From Ailurus styani (lineage: Eukaryota > Chordata > Mammalia > Carnivora > Ailuridae): DNA of 64,000 bases. Of this stretch, positions 45,050 to 57,189 are shown piece by piece. The DNA is taken from positions 6,044,889-6,108,888 of the forward strand of contig LNAC01000032.1 of NCBI GenBank assembly GCA_002007465.1, in the 5' to 3' direction. Made by a program: the position numbers and the translations under genes. Numbering within the stretch: position 1 is the stretch's first letter; the number at the start of each line of letters is the position of its first letter. Below the pieces are notes generated by a model. The model searched no databases. It was not told where the DNA came from and was given only the letters and a program-made list of their open reading frames with translations.

Positions 45050-45064
45050 CAGAAAATAACTTCT

Positions 45065-46399
45065 ACTTCACTTCTGTCTCTCAAATATCACAAAGCTGCA
45101 TCTCCCTGGCAGAATCAAACTTTCATTCGCAACCTTAAGTTTTAAGGATTATGAAAAATATAAATTTCATCCTTTTAATTCTTGTGATAAGGAACAAATA
45201 TTGGAGAGCTTGAAGAGAGATTCCAAGCAACAATGGGCAATATCTAACACTGGAGGCTGACTTATTGAATAGGAAAGTTATTCTTTCTATTCTACGTGGT
45301 TCTGTTGATAAGCACCCATGTTAAAGTTATTTTTATGCTCTGAGATTGTTCCAAATGATTCTCCCACACACCTCTTCACTAGAACTTGTCACAAATATCC
45401 CCGTCTTTTAACTGTGCAACTTCTGACATTTATATCTATATTCATGTATAGGAAGATCTTTGTCCATCTATTCCATGCAGAGTGGACAATAACATGGTCA
45501 TTTAGGGAAAATTTTTCTTCTCCATTTCTGACTATTGACATTACATCATTCAGGGCCATCTCAGAGTCAGGTTCTTGTTTTTTCATGCTCGTGTAAGTTG
45601 TTTTAGGGATCATTTCATAAGGCCATACATGTTGGTTGAAGGAGAGATGGCACTGAGTACGTTCAGGCAAGGTTATTGTGAACAATAACCTTGTGCAATT
45701 TGCATATGATCCCAGTCCCTATTCAGGATGGCTCTGAATATAATGTTATCACTTGTCCTCTTCTCCGATTGCAAGACTGAATCTTCTGGCTTTTCCAGAG
45801 TATCTCACTAGTCATTCATTTGCAGAGTTGACAGAAAGCCCTTAGGTTAGTTTAACTGCTCTAACAGTAAGTAGCAGCAACTTATTCTCTCAACTTCCCA
45901 GCTCATAGGAGAGTTTATTCCAGTCCTTTCTATGTGTTAGACATTTATTGCATTACTGTTGACAGTATAAGGTATTCCCAGTGAGCATGCCATCTGACAT
46001 TCCCCACTCTGTTCAAACAAAGAATTCACTTACACTGTGACCATTGGAAATTTGGGTTAAAGGAATGGTATAGAATATTCCATTTAGAGACCAACCATGA
46101 CTCATTTGGGTCTCTGCGCAAATGGATAAATTGATCCAGAGAAGTTTGGAGAATTGAATCAGACCTCTGATGTGTGCAGGTGGTAGAATGCCTACTACAC
46201 ACTGTTTTCTTATGGTTTCCATCCTCTACTTATATTACCAGAAATGGGAGATTTTGAAATTTAATTTTTTCATTACTTAGAAACATTTTCTTCCTTTTCT
46301 CTGGTAATGCAGCTTTTCTGTAAGGAACTAATTCAATATGGTTCAGATGAGCTCTCCCTTCTCTCCACAGCCCTCAACACACACACTCTGGATGCAAAC
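45065..46399. other. No recognised feature
   Basis: Single-copy-looking sequence; overlapping frames of 92-98 codons on both strands at 45318-45685 have no domain and are probably chance. Confidence 0.4.
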
Positions 46400-46745
46400 T
46401 GGGCATGTGTCCCAGGCTTGATCAATCAGAATACTCATTTGCCTCACCACAGTGCTCAACATACCATTTAGAGTGGAACATAATTTCCCTTAAGACTTTT
46501 AAAATGTGCACTGGGAGAGAGGTGTTCTCTGTAATCATGAACTGCTGGTCACCTTTATTGCAGATGGGCAAAGCCCACACACAGGTGGTTCTCTCAGAAA
46601 CAACAGGAATGAAACAAATCACCAAGGGAACTGCAGAGGAGTATAGTCAAGATGCTATCAGATGGCACATAAAGGCATCTATTGACTACAAGGAAGGAGA
46701 GAGAAGGAAATGGCTCCCGGTCACTCAAGAGTCTATATCGAGCTA
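46400..46745 (+). repeat. Possible old interspersed repeat, family unresolved
   Basis: 'tgtgtcccaggcttgatcaa' and 'tcagaatactcatttgcctc' recall a widespread mammalian repeat word ('gtgacccaagctnggccaatcaga'). A 113-codon frame covers it but shows no protein signature that I know. Confidence 0.3.
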
Positions 46746-49700
46746 ATTGAGGTTTGGAAGAGGTTATCGATGCCTAGGAGATAACTGATGGTAGAAATAA
46801 AACAAGATAACTCAATGCATTTTACATTTAAGCCAACATTCTTCTGTCTAAATCTTGCTTGTCTTACTCATGTCTATATTTTTACATTAATTTTTATAAT
46901 ATCTCTTTGAATTGAGAAGGAAGCAACATCATGCTTAGCGTAGGTTGAATTGAACTATCTTACAGTTAGGAATAGGAATGAGAAAGACAAGCCTGCCTTG
47001 AAGCAAAGATTACTTAAATCTATAGTATTGCCATGACTTATTTATAAATACTCTTTATTTGAAGGCTGATATATTGGGATGTTCATTTTAAGGCCACCCT
47101 CAAATAGATCATATTTTTATTTTGGAAAGAATAATCCTATGGGTAAGTGCTAAATACTAAAATTTTGCTTCATCACATCAGAACCCAAGTTTTGAGAGAA
47201 GTCCATGAACAACTGTGTGAGCACTAAATATTTTTGATCAGTATAGTGCAAAAGAAATCCAATCTGGGTTGTTAAAAACAAAAAAACAGAGCATTTATTG
47301 AATGCTTGGTATTCACCTGACCGTCGGCTCAGCTCAAAGGAAACATTAAATGTAGCACAAGAAATGGCAGCAATACACTACTTGGGGTTGATATCTCTAG
47401 GTGGAATTTGGACGAAGCTGTTAAACACAATAGACATTCAGCTTACAGTATGATTTCACAATCTTCAGAGAGTGTGACATAAGACAAATTCAGCAATTCA
47501 AGCTTAGGTTACAGTCTTAAGGACTAAACAAAGCAACTTTTAAAAATTTACATTATTATTACATTTACAATATCCTACTTCTAATTTTGTATCTCTCCCA
47601 GTGAGTTTACAATTGAATTCAAGGGTTGGCCAGAAATTAAAAAACAAAAAAAGACATGAGAAACTTTGGCCGATAATGAAAATTAGTATTGACTACTGAG
47701 CATAAGGAAGAGAAAAAAACTTGTAATCAATTTTTTTGAGGTTACTATGTTAACTGGCTATTAGAAGATTCTGTTTTTATACTGGCTATGTGACTTTGGG
47801 CATATTAGGGTTTTGTTTTTTTTTCCTAAATTCGATTTCCTCAGTTAGGAAATGATAAAAATTATATCATTTATTATCTCATATGACTTTATATAATCAA
47901 ATAAAATAACAACCTGTTATTTTAGGTAAAATGTGTAAACACATCCTATAAAACAATAAATATGTAAGGCAATTTTTTTATGGTGATGGTGGTTCTGATT
48001 GGTTTATGTTAGATAAATAAATATCATTTTTGAGTAGAAAAGTTTAGACAATGTCAAAATGAAATGATATTCCCACATCATCCAGTTGTTTACAGAAACA
48101 CTGCTACACTCCAGTGTGGTTAGAGATGGGTGCAATAAATTTAATAACATTTAATTAATGAAATTTTTATGAAATGATCATGGTAATGTTGATAGTGGTG
48201 ATAATCAGAAGTATGGTGTTAGGGAGAAAGAGGAAATGGGAAAATAGATTTCCAGTGTGGAGTACAGAAAATTATTTGATAGAAATTAATCTTTCTAACA
48301 ATTATTCATCTAAGTATAAAAGGAACAAGAATAATTTATGCATTTAGAGTTCAAAATGAAGCAAAATTCATTTAGCATTCAAAGAATGTGAGTGGATCAT
48401 GAGTAGGGCATTGTGGATATTATTAGTAAGAATAAACAAATGTTTACTCTAAACTGATGTTCAGTGTAACAACTTGGTAACCCTGAGTGACCATCCAGTT
48501 CCTTACCGTCTCACCTCCACTTCTATTTTCTATGGGAAAGTTCCCCTCTTTTTTTATGGGAAAGTTCCTTTTAATACTGGCAATCCAAAGATCTAAAAGT
48601 ACTGACCTAGAGATTAAAAAGTGCTTATGTAACTGCATCTAACTTCCTGTTTCACCAATTTCACTTGTGCTTTGATTACTTCACCTCACTATCTTTTCTC
48701 TTCATAGTTTGGAAATTACATGTCCTATTTATTTTTATTTAAATTTACCCTAATTTATTTAGAGTTTACTTAAAAACACTAGAAATTGATCTTCCAGAAG
48801 AAAGATGACTGCATTAACTCTCTTCCAACATGTACTCTATATTTATAGTTCTAGCCTTTGTTGGTTTAACCCTTTAAATGAGACATTATAATTATTCTCT
48901 ATATTCAGTGTTTACTTCAAAATCTGTTGTCTTTAAAGGTGCATTCATCACACTCTGGTTTACTTATACCTAACATTTCATGTATCCTATTCATGTGTCA
49001 CCACAGTGGTTAGTTATATATTTGCCTACATCCTATTCTACTCTGTAAGCTATTTAAAGGTACATCATATTTAACTCATTTTTATATGTGTTGTATATGT
49101 GTGTGAGTTGATTATTTGAATCAAATTCAATTGTGAGAAACATTTTTCCTTAATAAAATATATGAACATCTAATGTAATCTCAGAATTAATTCCTACTAT
49201 ATTTTATAAATTAATGATACATTTAATGTTTTTAGGATACATTAATTTTATCAGATATTTTGGTGCTTTACAGAATCCTTGCTAGCTTTTACTTCTAATC
49301 TTGTTCACTTGGGAATAATTATTATTTAGACTGGTAGGTCTTGAAATTTCTTAAGTCATGAACCTTAAGTGGAGAATGTGGTGTAAACTTTGGGATTCTT
49401 TCTCACCCCTCCCCACCAGCTTTTGCATAAGAACTTCCTGATGTTCATCCAAGGTCCTCAGGTAAAGAGCTTGGCATCTAAACATGTGGCTGTTTAAGGA
49501 GGTTTTTTTCCTTACTTGCCCATAATTATTTGAAATTCCAAATATCCACTTCATATCAAATAAGAACTAGGACAACAGAGGCAGAGTCTGTATTAATTTT
49601 GGAAAGAGCAGCAGCACTGGGCATGTTTTGAATCTGAGAAGATGCAGTTGTTTTTCAATGAATAGGAAGACTGAAGCGCACTTGAAGCAAAGTAAGGGGA

Positions 49701-50360
49701 AGCCAGAAAATTGACCAAGCTGCATTCAAGCCAGAGTGTTAACCTCAGATGCAATAACAGAAGCAAGCTAATAGGTGCAGAAGTCGGGAGAAACTGTACA
49801 TACTACTTCCTGGCAAAAAAGTATATTAGAACATAATATTGTCATATATAATAGTATATACAATATTTTAGGCAAATTGCTTAAATATACATGTGTGAGG
49901 GGAAAAAAAGACTAGAAGGAAGAAAAACAAAAAATGCCAAAAGTATCTATGCTTTAAATTTTCTATTCCAAACTTCCCTGTACTTTCCTGGTTGTCTACA
50001 ATGAACACAACCTTATAAAAGGAAGGTATATTTTGTGTTCTTGGCTAGAAAGAGGGTGCAAAACCAAGAGACTGGGGTCTAGTGGCAAAAGCCGATAGGA
50101 AGACAGCATGTAGTTCCAGAAGTCAGTATGGATGAAAAAAGGCAAAAAGTGACTCAATCCATTATGAGCTTAGCAAGAACTGGGTTTACATTCCAATAGG
50201 TGGAACCAATGAAACAGGCTCTCAGACTCCAGACTTTCCTGGGTGTGGTACGGTGCTCTTAGTGGAGAAAAGAGATTGAAAAATCATTAATCCAGTAGGT
50301 CATATTTCCAAGTGCTCACTCTGTTTTACTTCCCTGAAATAATAGAAGTCAAAAAAAAAA
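46746..50360. other. Longest repeat-poor block, nothing recognised
   Basis: About 3.6 kb with only weak repeat hints (a MIR-like 'catttattgaatgcttggta' near 47291 and an L2-like 'ctctgtaagctatttaaagg' near 49041). 'tatgggaaagttcc' occurs twice at about 48531-48568. No coding or RNA signal recognised. Confidence 0.4.
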
Positions 50361-50555
50361 ATATTGAGAACTCATCAACATGCCAGGGACTTCGCTGAAC
50401 ATTTTATATAATTTTTAGGATGTAATCCTTATAAACACCCAATGAGGTAGGAAACTATGATTATGTCTATTTTACAGAGGAGGACTCAGAAGTTATATCC
50501 AGCTAACATCACAAAGCTTCATTCAGGCCAGCTTTATCATAATACACTAGCTTCC
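50361..50555 (+). repeat. MIR
   Basis: 'tattgagaactcatcaacat', 'gccagggacttcgctgaaca', 'cacccaatgaggtaggaaac' and 'tctattttacagaggaggac' follow the MIR order closely. Confidence 0.85.
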
Positions 50556-51355
50556 TATTTCTAAGCATTTGCAATCTATTGCATGAGGGTTGTTCCATTT
50601 CAATTTAAGAAAGAACAGGCAACCACTGGAGAGCAGAAAGATAATGGTTGAGATGCTAGTATGGTGCTAACAATGAATGACAATGCTGCAATGTGGCATT
50701 TGACTCTCCACAACAATGGCAAATTTCACTTTGAAATGCAGGACTGTGTGAAGTAGCTGTGTTGATGCATTTTCACTGCCTAATGAGTCTCTTATTCTCA
50801 TTTCGTGCTCATGCCCAGACAAATAATAACATGGATTGGGAACCTGTGATATGGGGGAGAAACTGTAGCTTTTAAACTGCCCTTTAAAAAAATGATTAAC
50901 TAAGACGTTGTGTTTATGAGAATGGTGTTTAATTCCCTTGCTTCATCCCTAACTGGACTTCCTGTCTGATTTATGTTAGGGCTGTATAGCAAGACACCAG
51001 ACCAAAGACTCCAAGCAAAGCAAGAAACAAATATTGGTCTTGGCACTGAAGAAGCTTCAGAATTGGAATTGTCATAAATTGGGGATCAAGAAAGAACCAG
51101 CAGTGTAAACTATCAGTTGAGATTAATGGAAAGAACAAATTGAGACAAAAATCAAGGTCAAGTTAATAGTTATGAAAGCAATTATGGTAAGCAGTATTTA
51201 TAGCCTAAGATACAAGAAGACCCTACCCAGGTGACTTCTATTCCATAAGACAAAAACCATGGCTTCTACCTGCCAAAAGAGTTAGATGTTATGAAGAGCA
51301 CTCCAAGGCCCACGAATAAAAATGGATGAGCCTTAGAAATGTGGTGAGTGTAAGC
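50556..51355. other. No recognised feature
   Basis: No repeat or coding signal recognised. Confidence 0.4.
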
Positions 51356-51430
51356 AGTTGATGAACCATTGAACATTACATCAAAAACTAGTGATGTATT
51401 ATATGTTGGTTAATTAAAAAAAAAATAAAT
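51356..51430 (+). mobile_element. Very short carnivore L1 3' end
   Basis: 'acattacatcaaaaactagt' and 'gatgtattatatgttggtta' with an A-tail match the terminal ~70 bp of a carnivore L1 subfamily, the same one as the nested stub at 28239-28312. No TSD was identified. Confidence 0.7.
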
Positions 51431-51899
51431 GTGTCAAGGGGCATGTAGTCTTGCTTTAGGAGAATTGTATAATCAAGTAAAAAAAACTATATATAACAAT
51501 TCTACACATACCTATCAAGATGTGAAGAAAAACATGCAGCTATTTATGTATAAAAGTCTAAGCAGAGTTGAAATATCCTTATTAGATCTTCAAACATTAT
51601 GATATCACAAATAAGAAAAAAATATTTGACTTAACATTGGCCCACTTTTGGTTATATATATTTATAACATATTGTCAACTTATGTAATCACTTGAAAACT
51701 TTAATTTCTCCCTCCAATATATTTGGCTATGATGACTATCCTTTGAAAAATTGATTGGAAAGAATTCTTCCAAGACAGTGATAAACAGGAAGATTCAGTC
51801 TGTGTTATAAGGTCTGGTTTGATGTAACAGTTTTCCTTAAATATTTTAAGAAGCGCATGAAAGATGAATAATTCTGAAGAAATTATTCAATTGTATGAG

Positions 51900-52540
51900 A
51901 TGTGCTCAAGCTATCTATTTCTGTGAAACAAACCATCTCAATCTCAATGGTATAAAAATAACCATTTAAAATGCTCAAAGATGGTGTGTTGGCATAGCTC
52001 AGTCAGTTAAGTGTCTGACTGTTGATCTGAGCTCAGGTTTTTCTCAGGGTTGTGAGTTCAAGCCCCACATTGAACTCCATGCTGGGTGTGAAGCCTAGTT
52101 AAAAAATAAATAAAATAAAACAAAGTAAAATGCTCAAAGATACTACAGGTCAGCAATATGAGTGGAGAACCATCTGGTCCATTTCAGGACTTTCACCTGA
52201 AAAGACTGGAAGATTAGAAGTGACTTAACAGCTGGGTGCTGTTAAATCTGAAGCCTTCCTCATCTACATGTCTTATGATTGAGGCTCCTGCTGAAAGGAC
52301 TCATGCCCTCTCCACATACCTACTTAGACTTCCCACAGCATGATGGTTGGGTTCTAATAATAAGGGTCCTAAGAAAGTCAGTGGAAGTTGTATTACCTTA
52401 TATGACCTAATACCAAAAGTTGCATGGTGTCATGTCAGTATAGTGACAAGCCCACCCAGATTCAGGGAGAGGGAGCTTTGACCGAAACTCTCCATGGAAG
52501 GGGTGCCAAAGTAAACATGCAAAAAGAACACATGGAAGGA
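51900..52540 (-). repeat. Old interspersed repeat, probably LTR-type, split by SINE
   Basis: 'gctatctatttctgtgaaac' and 'aaaccatctcaatctcaatg' at the left, then 'cctgctgaaaggactcatgc' and 'ttgtattaccttatatgacc', recall a common mammalian repeat beginning 'gctatctattgctgtgtaac'. I cannot name the family with confidence, and the strand is provisional. Confidence 0.4.
51983..52125 (+). mobile_element. Old SINEC with tRNA-Lys-like head, 16-bp TSD
   Basis: The head 'tagctcagtcagttaagtgt' and 'gttgtgagttcaagcccca' still resemble tRNA-Lys A and B box regions. The copy lacks the CT-rich 3' part and ends 'aaaaaataaataaaataaaa'. A perfect 16-bp duplication 'taaaatgctcaaagat' lies at 51967-51982 and 52126-52141. 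The copy is structurally old but its TSD is undamaged. Confidence 0.95.
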
Positions 52541-53954
52541 GCAATACCATGCACATTTTAAAAAATAAATCTGCCACAAAGTATGAAACACATTTGACAG
52601 TGTTTACAAATCAACATAAATAAATATAAAGAAAGAAAGCAATATTACGACATTAAACAATGTCATTTATGTGCCATCAAATGTATGCTGGAAATATAAA
52701 ACCTGCGTATATTTGTAAGGAAAGATAATGCAATCTCCACTGTTTAATCTTTAGCTTCAGTGCCTTCATCCTAGAGATTAGGGGTCTTCAAAGCTCCTAG
52801 ATTTCCTTATATGGTAGAAATGTCCACTTTAGTCTATGAATTTAAGAAATGGCCCATTTTCAAGAGATTAACAATGAGTTGATTTGTGAAAACCCCATTG
52901 AAAGGTAAAAGCAAATTGGAAAAATTCCAGTATCACTACCTGTCATTAAAGTTTAATTTTCTCTAAAGATCTAGGTTTATTTATACTATTTTTTTTNTTT
53001 TTTTTCAGCAAAACTGAAAAAAAAGGACAAACTGGTTCAGAAGATAACAAAAAAGATGGAAGGGAAATCACATACGTTGAAAACTATCCAAAGGACAAAT
53101 TGATTTGGTTGGCTTTTGAAAACATTTTCAAGAGGAAAATTTTTCTAAAAAAAGATGTATATATTGATTTTAATCAATTGCATAGTAATCAGTATTCTTT
53201 AATTCATTTAATCATTAAACAGTAAACCCTAAATTTCTTTTAATCCCGGTACTAATATTTCTGACATTACTTTTTTTCCTGGCATTACTTTTTAAGGAAA
53301 ACATGGGCAAATTGCAGGACAGAATATACACAAGATAACAGAAATTATTTTAGAATTAATTATTGAGAATAAACTTGTCAGTTTTATACAAATGAGAACT
53401 AAGGACAGGGAGAATAGTCCCCAAATTCATGAAATATGTCAACGCAAAACTAAGATCATGCATTTATATTCACAAAAGATGTGTTTTATTTTAAAAGATT
53501 CATATAATAAAAAAATTTTTATAGATTTGACATTCAGATACTTTATTTAATGTATTCACGAAACATATTACTTAGTTCATTAACCAGCCAGTCAACTAGA
53601 TCAAAACATTTTATCTAGCAATTATATGTTTTCTTATTCATGGTAAATAACAATACCAGTTAAATTATTCTAAAGCATATTTTTATAAAACATGATTGGT
53701 TTTAGATACTAATAATAGCATTCCTGGGATTAGAATCTAGTGTATTTTATGTTTTGACTAAGTTATGTTGCCAAATATGAAGAGAAATTTTACCAGGTTT
53801 CCTATTTTTCACTTCCACTAAAGCTCTCATATTAGTGCTTTCCTACTTAGTAATCTTTCGTGTGAATTTTGTAATGTTCACACATAATGGACATTTTCAC
53901 ATAATAGACTGTACTCCAAAATACACGTTTATCCAGTCAGTGCTTCAAACCTAG
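52541..53954. other. No recognised feature; one ambiguous base
   Basis: AT-rich sequence. A single N at 52997 sits inside a T-run and marks uncertain homopolymer sequencing. No repeat family or coding signal recognised. Confidence 0.4.
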
Positions 53955-54220
53955 ATGCTGGAGTCAGAAAGGGGTTTAAATCCATCCTATAACAGCCACT
54001 GTTTGGTCCAGGTGTACTATTTAAACTCTCTGTACTTCTGTTTCCCTAAAGGTAAAGTAAAGGATTACTCACCTTGTGGTGGTGTACTGAGGATTATATG
54101 CAAATGTGCAGCTATCCATATATGTACAAATACACATATACATACATATATAGACAGACACAGAGATAGAAATCATAGAAGAGTTGTCATAACATAGAGT
54201 GCTCCCAATAAATTATTTTA
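53955..54220 (-). repeat. MIR, antisense, with CA/TA expansion
   Basis: 'gctggagtcagaaaggggtt', 'taaactctctgtacttctgt', 'ttccctaaaggtaaagtaaa' and 'tactgaggattatatgcaaa' are the antisense MIR order, and 'gagtgctcccaataaatt' closes it. A CA/TA-rich stretch at 54115-54175 has grown inside. Confidence 0.75.
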
Positions 54221-54767
54221 AAGTCTAATTGCTTTCTTAACTATTAAGTTTTGTCTGTTTGTTCCCTTCATTAATCCTGACTGATGGCTTCTGATGGTTA
54301 TAACATTTATCTGAAGATACGCTATATTTTATAACTTAAAGCAAGTATAGGCGAAATGTAATAGTCTTTTTGATTTAGTTTACTATTATTATTTTTTAGT
54401 TTACTATTATAATATTACAATTTCTCTTATCAATATTTTTAAAAATATGGAATATTTCTACTTTTTGGAAGAAGTTTCCCAAGAAGGTAGATGCATCTAG
54501 CTCTGTTGCTAAATCTTAAATATCTCTTTCGCTCCAACTCCACTTTTCTCAATGTAACTTTCATATTACTGGTTAACCTAATTTTGTTCTAAGTAAAAAT
54601 GCAGAGCTGAAACATAAAGGGTATGTAGAAGTAAGAAGTAAAGTGTAACCTCACTGCCAGAGCTGTTAAGATTAATTGCTGAGAAGTGAAAGCATGAGTA
54701 GAAGAATGTAAACATGTCAATGATGTTTCAATGTGTTTTGGTGAATCATACATGTTGTATACATTAA
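54221..54767. other. No recognised feature
   Basis: No repeat or coding signal recognised. Confidence 0.4.
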
Positions 54768-54779
54768 ATACAGGCTGCA

Positions 54780-55250
54780 CATCAGAAAGGATGAATACCC
54801 AAGTTTTGTATCAACATGGATAGGTCTGGAGGAGATTATGCTAAGTGAAATAAGTCAAGCAGAGAAAATCAATTATCATATGGTTTCATTTACTTGTGGA
54901 ACATAAGGAATAAAATGGAGGACTCTAGGAGAAGGAAAGGAAAAGTGTATTGGGGTAAATCGGAAGGGGAGGTGAACCATGAGAGACTGTGGACTCTGAG
55001 AAACAAACTGAGGATTATGGAGGGGAGGGGGAGTGGGGATGGGTGAGCCCGGTGGTGGGTATTAAGTAGGGCACATATTGCATGGAGCACTGGGAGTGGT
55101 GCATAAGCAATGAATCTTGGATCACTGAAAAAATAAAACAAAATTAAATTTAAAAAATTTTAAAAATTATTTGTGGAATAAGAGTTTACAAGCAAAATAA
55201 ACATCCAAAATATCAAAAAATAAAAAATACATACATACATACATACATAC
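54780..55250 (+). mobile_element. Carnivore L1 3' end with putative 3' transduction
   Basis: Sense L1 3' end from 'catcagaaaggatgaatacc' through 'gattatgctaagtgaaataa', 'gaaccatgagagactgtgga' and 'catggagcactgggagtggt' to a first A-rich stretch at 55127-55167. About 46 further bases follow (55168-55213, with AATAAA at 55196-55201), then a second A-tail and (ATAC)n. The 12-bp duplication 'atacaggctgca' at 54768-54779 and 55251-55262 encloses all of it, so the extra segment moved with the L1. Confidence 0.85.
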
Positions 55251-55489
55251 ATACAGGCTGCATGCAGGAAGAAATAAATCTTGTTAAGACAGCAGAGAAA
55301 GATAGTGTGTATAAATGAAAACATGTCTAGTATTCACTGTAATACTCAAATATCATCTGCACAGTATATGTGTGTGAGTGTGTATATGTGCAATAATATC
55401 TTGGGGATTTATAAAGGTAAAAAATGAATGCATTGAGAATAATTGTAAATTTATTCTTTAATAATGACATCATGACTGACAACAATAAC

Positions 55490-55710
55490 AACCACCATTT
55501 ATTGTATAAAATGTGTCACAATCTCTTATGAGATTTGCATGCATTCTCTCTTTCAATCACTTTACCACCTCCATAGGATAGGTGACAAAAGAACTTTGAG
55601 GCTTAGAGAGATTAGTTTGCCAAAATTGTCATGATTGTATGCCTGAGACAGTGCTCAAACTTTAGGTTTTCTCTACTCCTAATCCCATGTTATTGACCAC
55701 CTTACTGCCT
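55490..55710 (+). repeat. MIR
   Basis: 'caaccaccatttattgtata', 'tttgcatgcattctctcttt', 'ggcttagagagattagtttg' and 'gctcaaactttaggttttct' follow the MIR order. Confidence 0.75.
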
Positions 55711-55729
55711 TGATTTAATGAATATATAT

Positions 55730-55784
55730 ATTTTATGGTATCTATATACCATAAAATGGTATCTATAGATCTAATAGATCTATA
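55730..55784. repeat. Two adjacent AT-rich hairpins
   Basis: The arms 'attttatggta' (55730-55740) and 'taccataaaat' (55747-55757) pair perfectly over 11 bp, or 12 if T41-A46 is counted. 'tatagatct' (55764-55772) and 'agatctata' (55776-55784) pair over 9 bp with a 3-base loop. Confidence 0.85.
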
Positions 55785-56951
55785 TATCTATTTATTTCTA
55801 ATAAATTAGAAGGAGGAAGCAGCCTTTTGAATCATATTGAGAATGGCAATTAATTAAAATTTATTTTTTTCTAATTCTTGTTCTATATCATTTTCAAGGG
55901 TGTATATTAGCACCATAGAGCAGATCTTGTGTTATAAAATATTTTGTCCTGGGCTCTACTTTATTTGCGAAACGTAGATAGTTCATTCTCACAACAAGGC
56001 TGTGACATCCACTGCCAGTCTGGCCTTTTTTTGTGACCTGTAACATCCTCTGAAATTATGATGAAGGCAAGATGATAAATCAGAGGATGAGTGGCTTGAC
56101 AGAATTCTGGATAATCAAAAAACGATATTTTTGCACAAGAGTGATGGTTCCTCAGTGTCCAACCCTGAGGACAGATATAGAGGAAGATGACACTGTTCAA
56201 CTGCTTTCTTTCCCCTGGGTGGTTTTGTTAATCCAAGAAAAAAAACATATGCTGTTGAACCCCCCAACTTCAATTTTCAGCTAACTGGCATGATTATAGT
56301 AATGATAATTTCTTCAAATATGAAAATGGACTTGTTTTAAGTTGCAAATTTTAATAAGAATATACGTTATCTCACAAAAGTGAATGCTCTGTGCTACATT
56401 AGAACTAATCAGTGAGTATTTGGTGAATGAATAAAATACTGTTTTTGTACAGTTTTGCCTTTTTTGGTGTCTTTATGGAAGGATTTTTGGAAGTAAAAAG
56501 AAACTAAATATAGAAGCTACAGCTCTCTGTCTCTCAAATAATGTTCTTTGTTTTCAGTGTTTTTGGCTCCTGGTTTTTCCATTGAGGAAATCCCCCTATA
56601 TTATGGAGATAAAATGATAGTTAAATGTTTACTCATCAGAAGAGTTATATTTTGCTTCAAATCATACTTTAAAACAAATTATTTGTTGTCTTAAATTCTG
56701 TTGTATGCACTTTAAAAATTTGAATCAACTGGCAATATCGTTACCAAAGATTTCAGTTAATTGAATATTTAAATTCTAAACATTTCGCATTACATATGTT
56801 CCATTATCATACTTTTACTAATTTTATAATTTACTAATACCCTTAAAAAGTAAACATTATAGTACTACTATTGTATTTTGATCAAAACTTCTGTAATTCT
56901 ACATTAACCTAAGGGTTATTATAAATGAATTGTTTAGCCAATACCATTTTT
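55785..56951. other. No recognised feature
   Basis: No repeat family or coding signal recognised; frames of 70-79 codons at 55961-56284 lack a domain. Confidence 0.4.
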
Positions 56952-56961
56952 CACACTTTTT

Positions 56962-57179
56962 AATTTTTACTTTTTTAAAGATTTGTTTACTTATTTTTGA
57001 GAGAGAGAGAGACAGGGAGAGCATGAGTGGGGAGAAGGGCAACAGGGGGAAATCTTTAAGCAGATTCTCTCCTGAGCGTGGAGCCTGAGGTTGGGCTCCA
57101 TCCCCTGGGCCCATGAGATCATGACCTAAGCAGAAACCAAGAGTTGGGTGCTTAACAGACTGAACCACCCAGGCACCCC
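56962..57179 (-). mobile_element. SINEC, older copy, with TSD
   Basis: Diverged minus strand copy ('aggcacccccacac' at its head end) flanked by a 10-bp duplication 'cacacttttt' at 56952-56961 and 57180-57189. Confidence 0.92.
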
Positions 57180-57189
57180 CACACTTTTT

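Noticed and set aside
46405..46746. 113-codon open frame
   Set aside because: No domain, no start context or splice signal to support it, an antisense frame of similar quality, and partial resemblance to a dispersed repeat.
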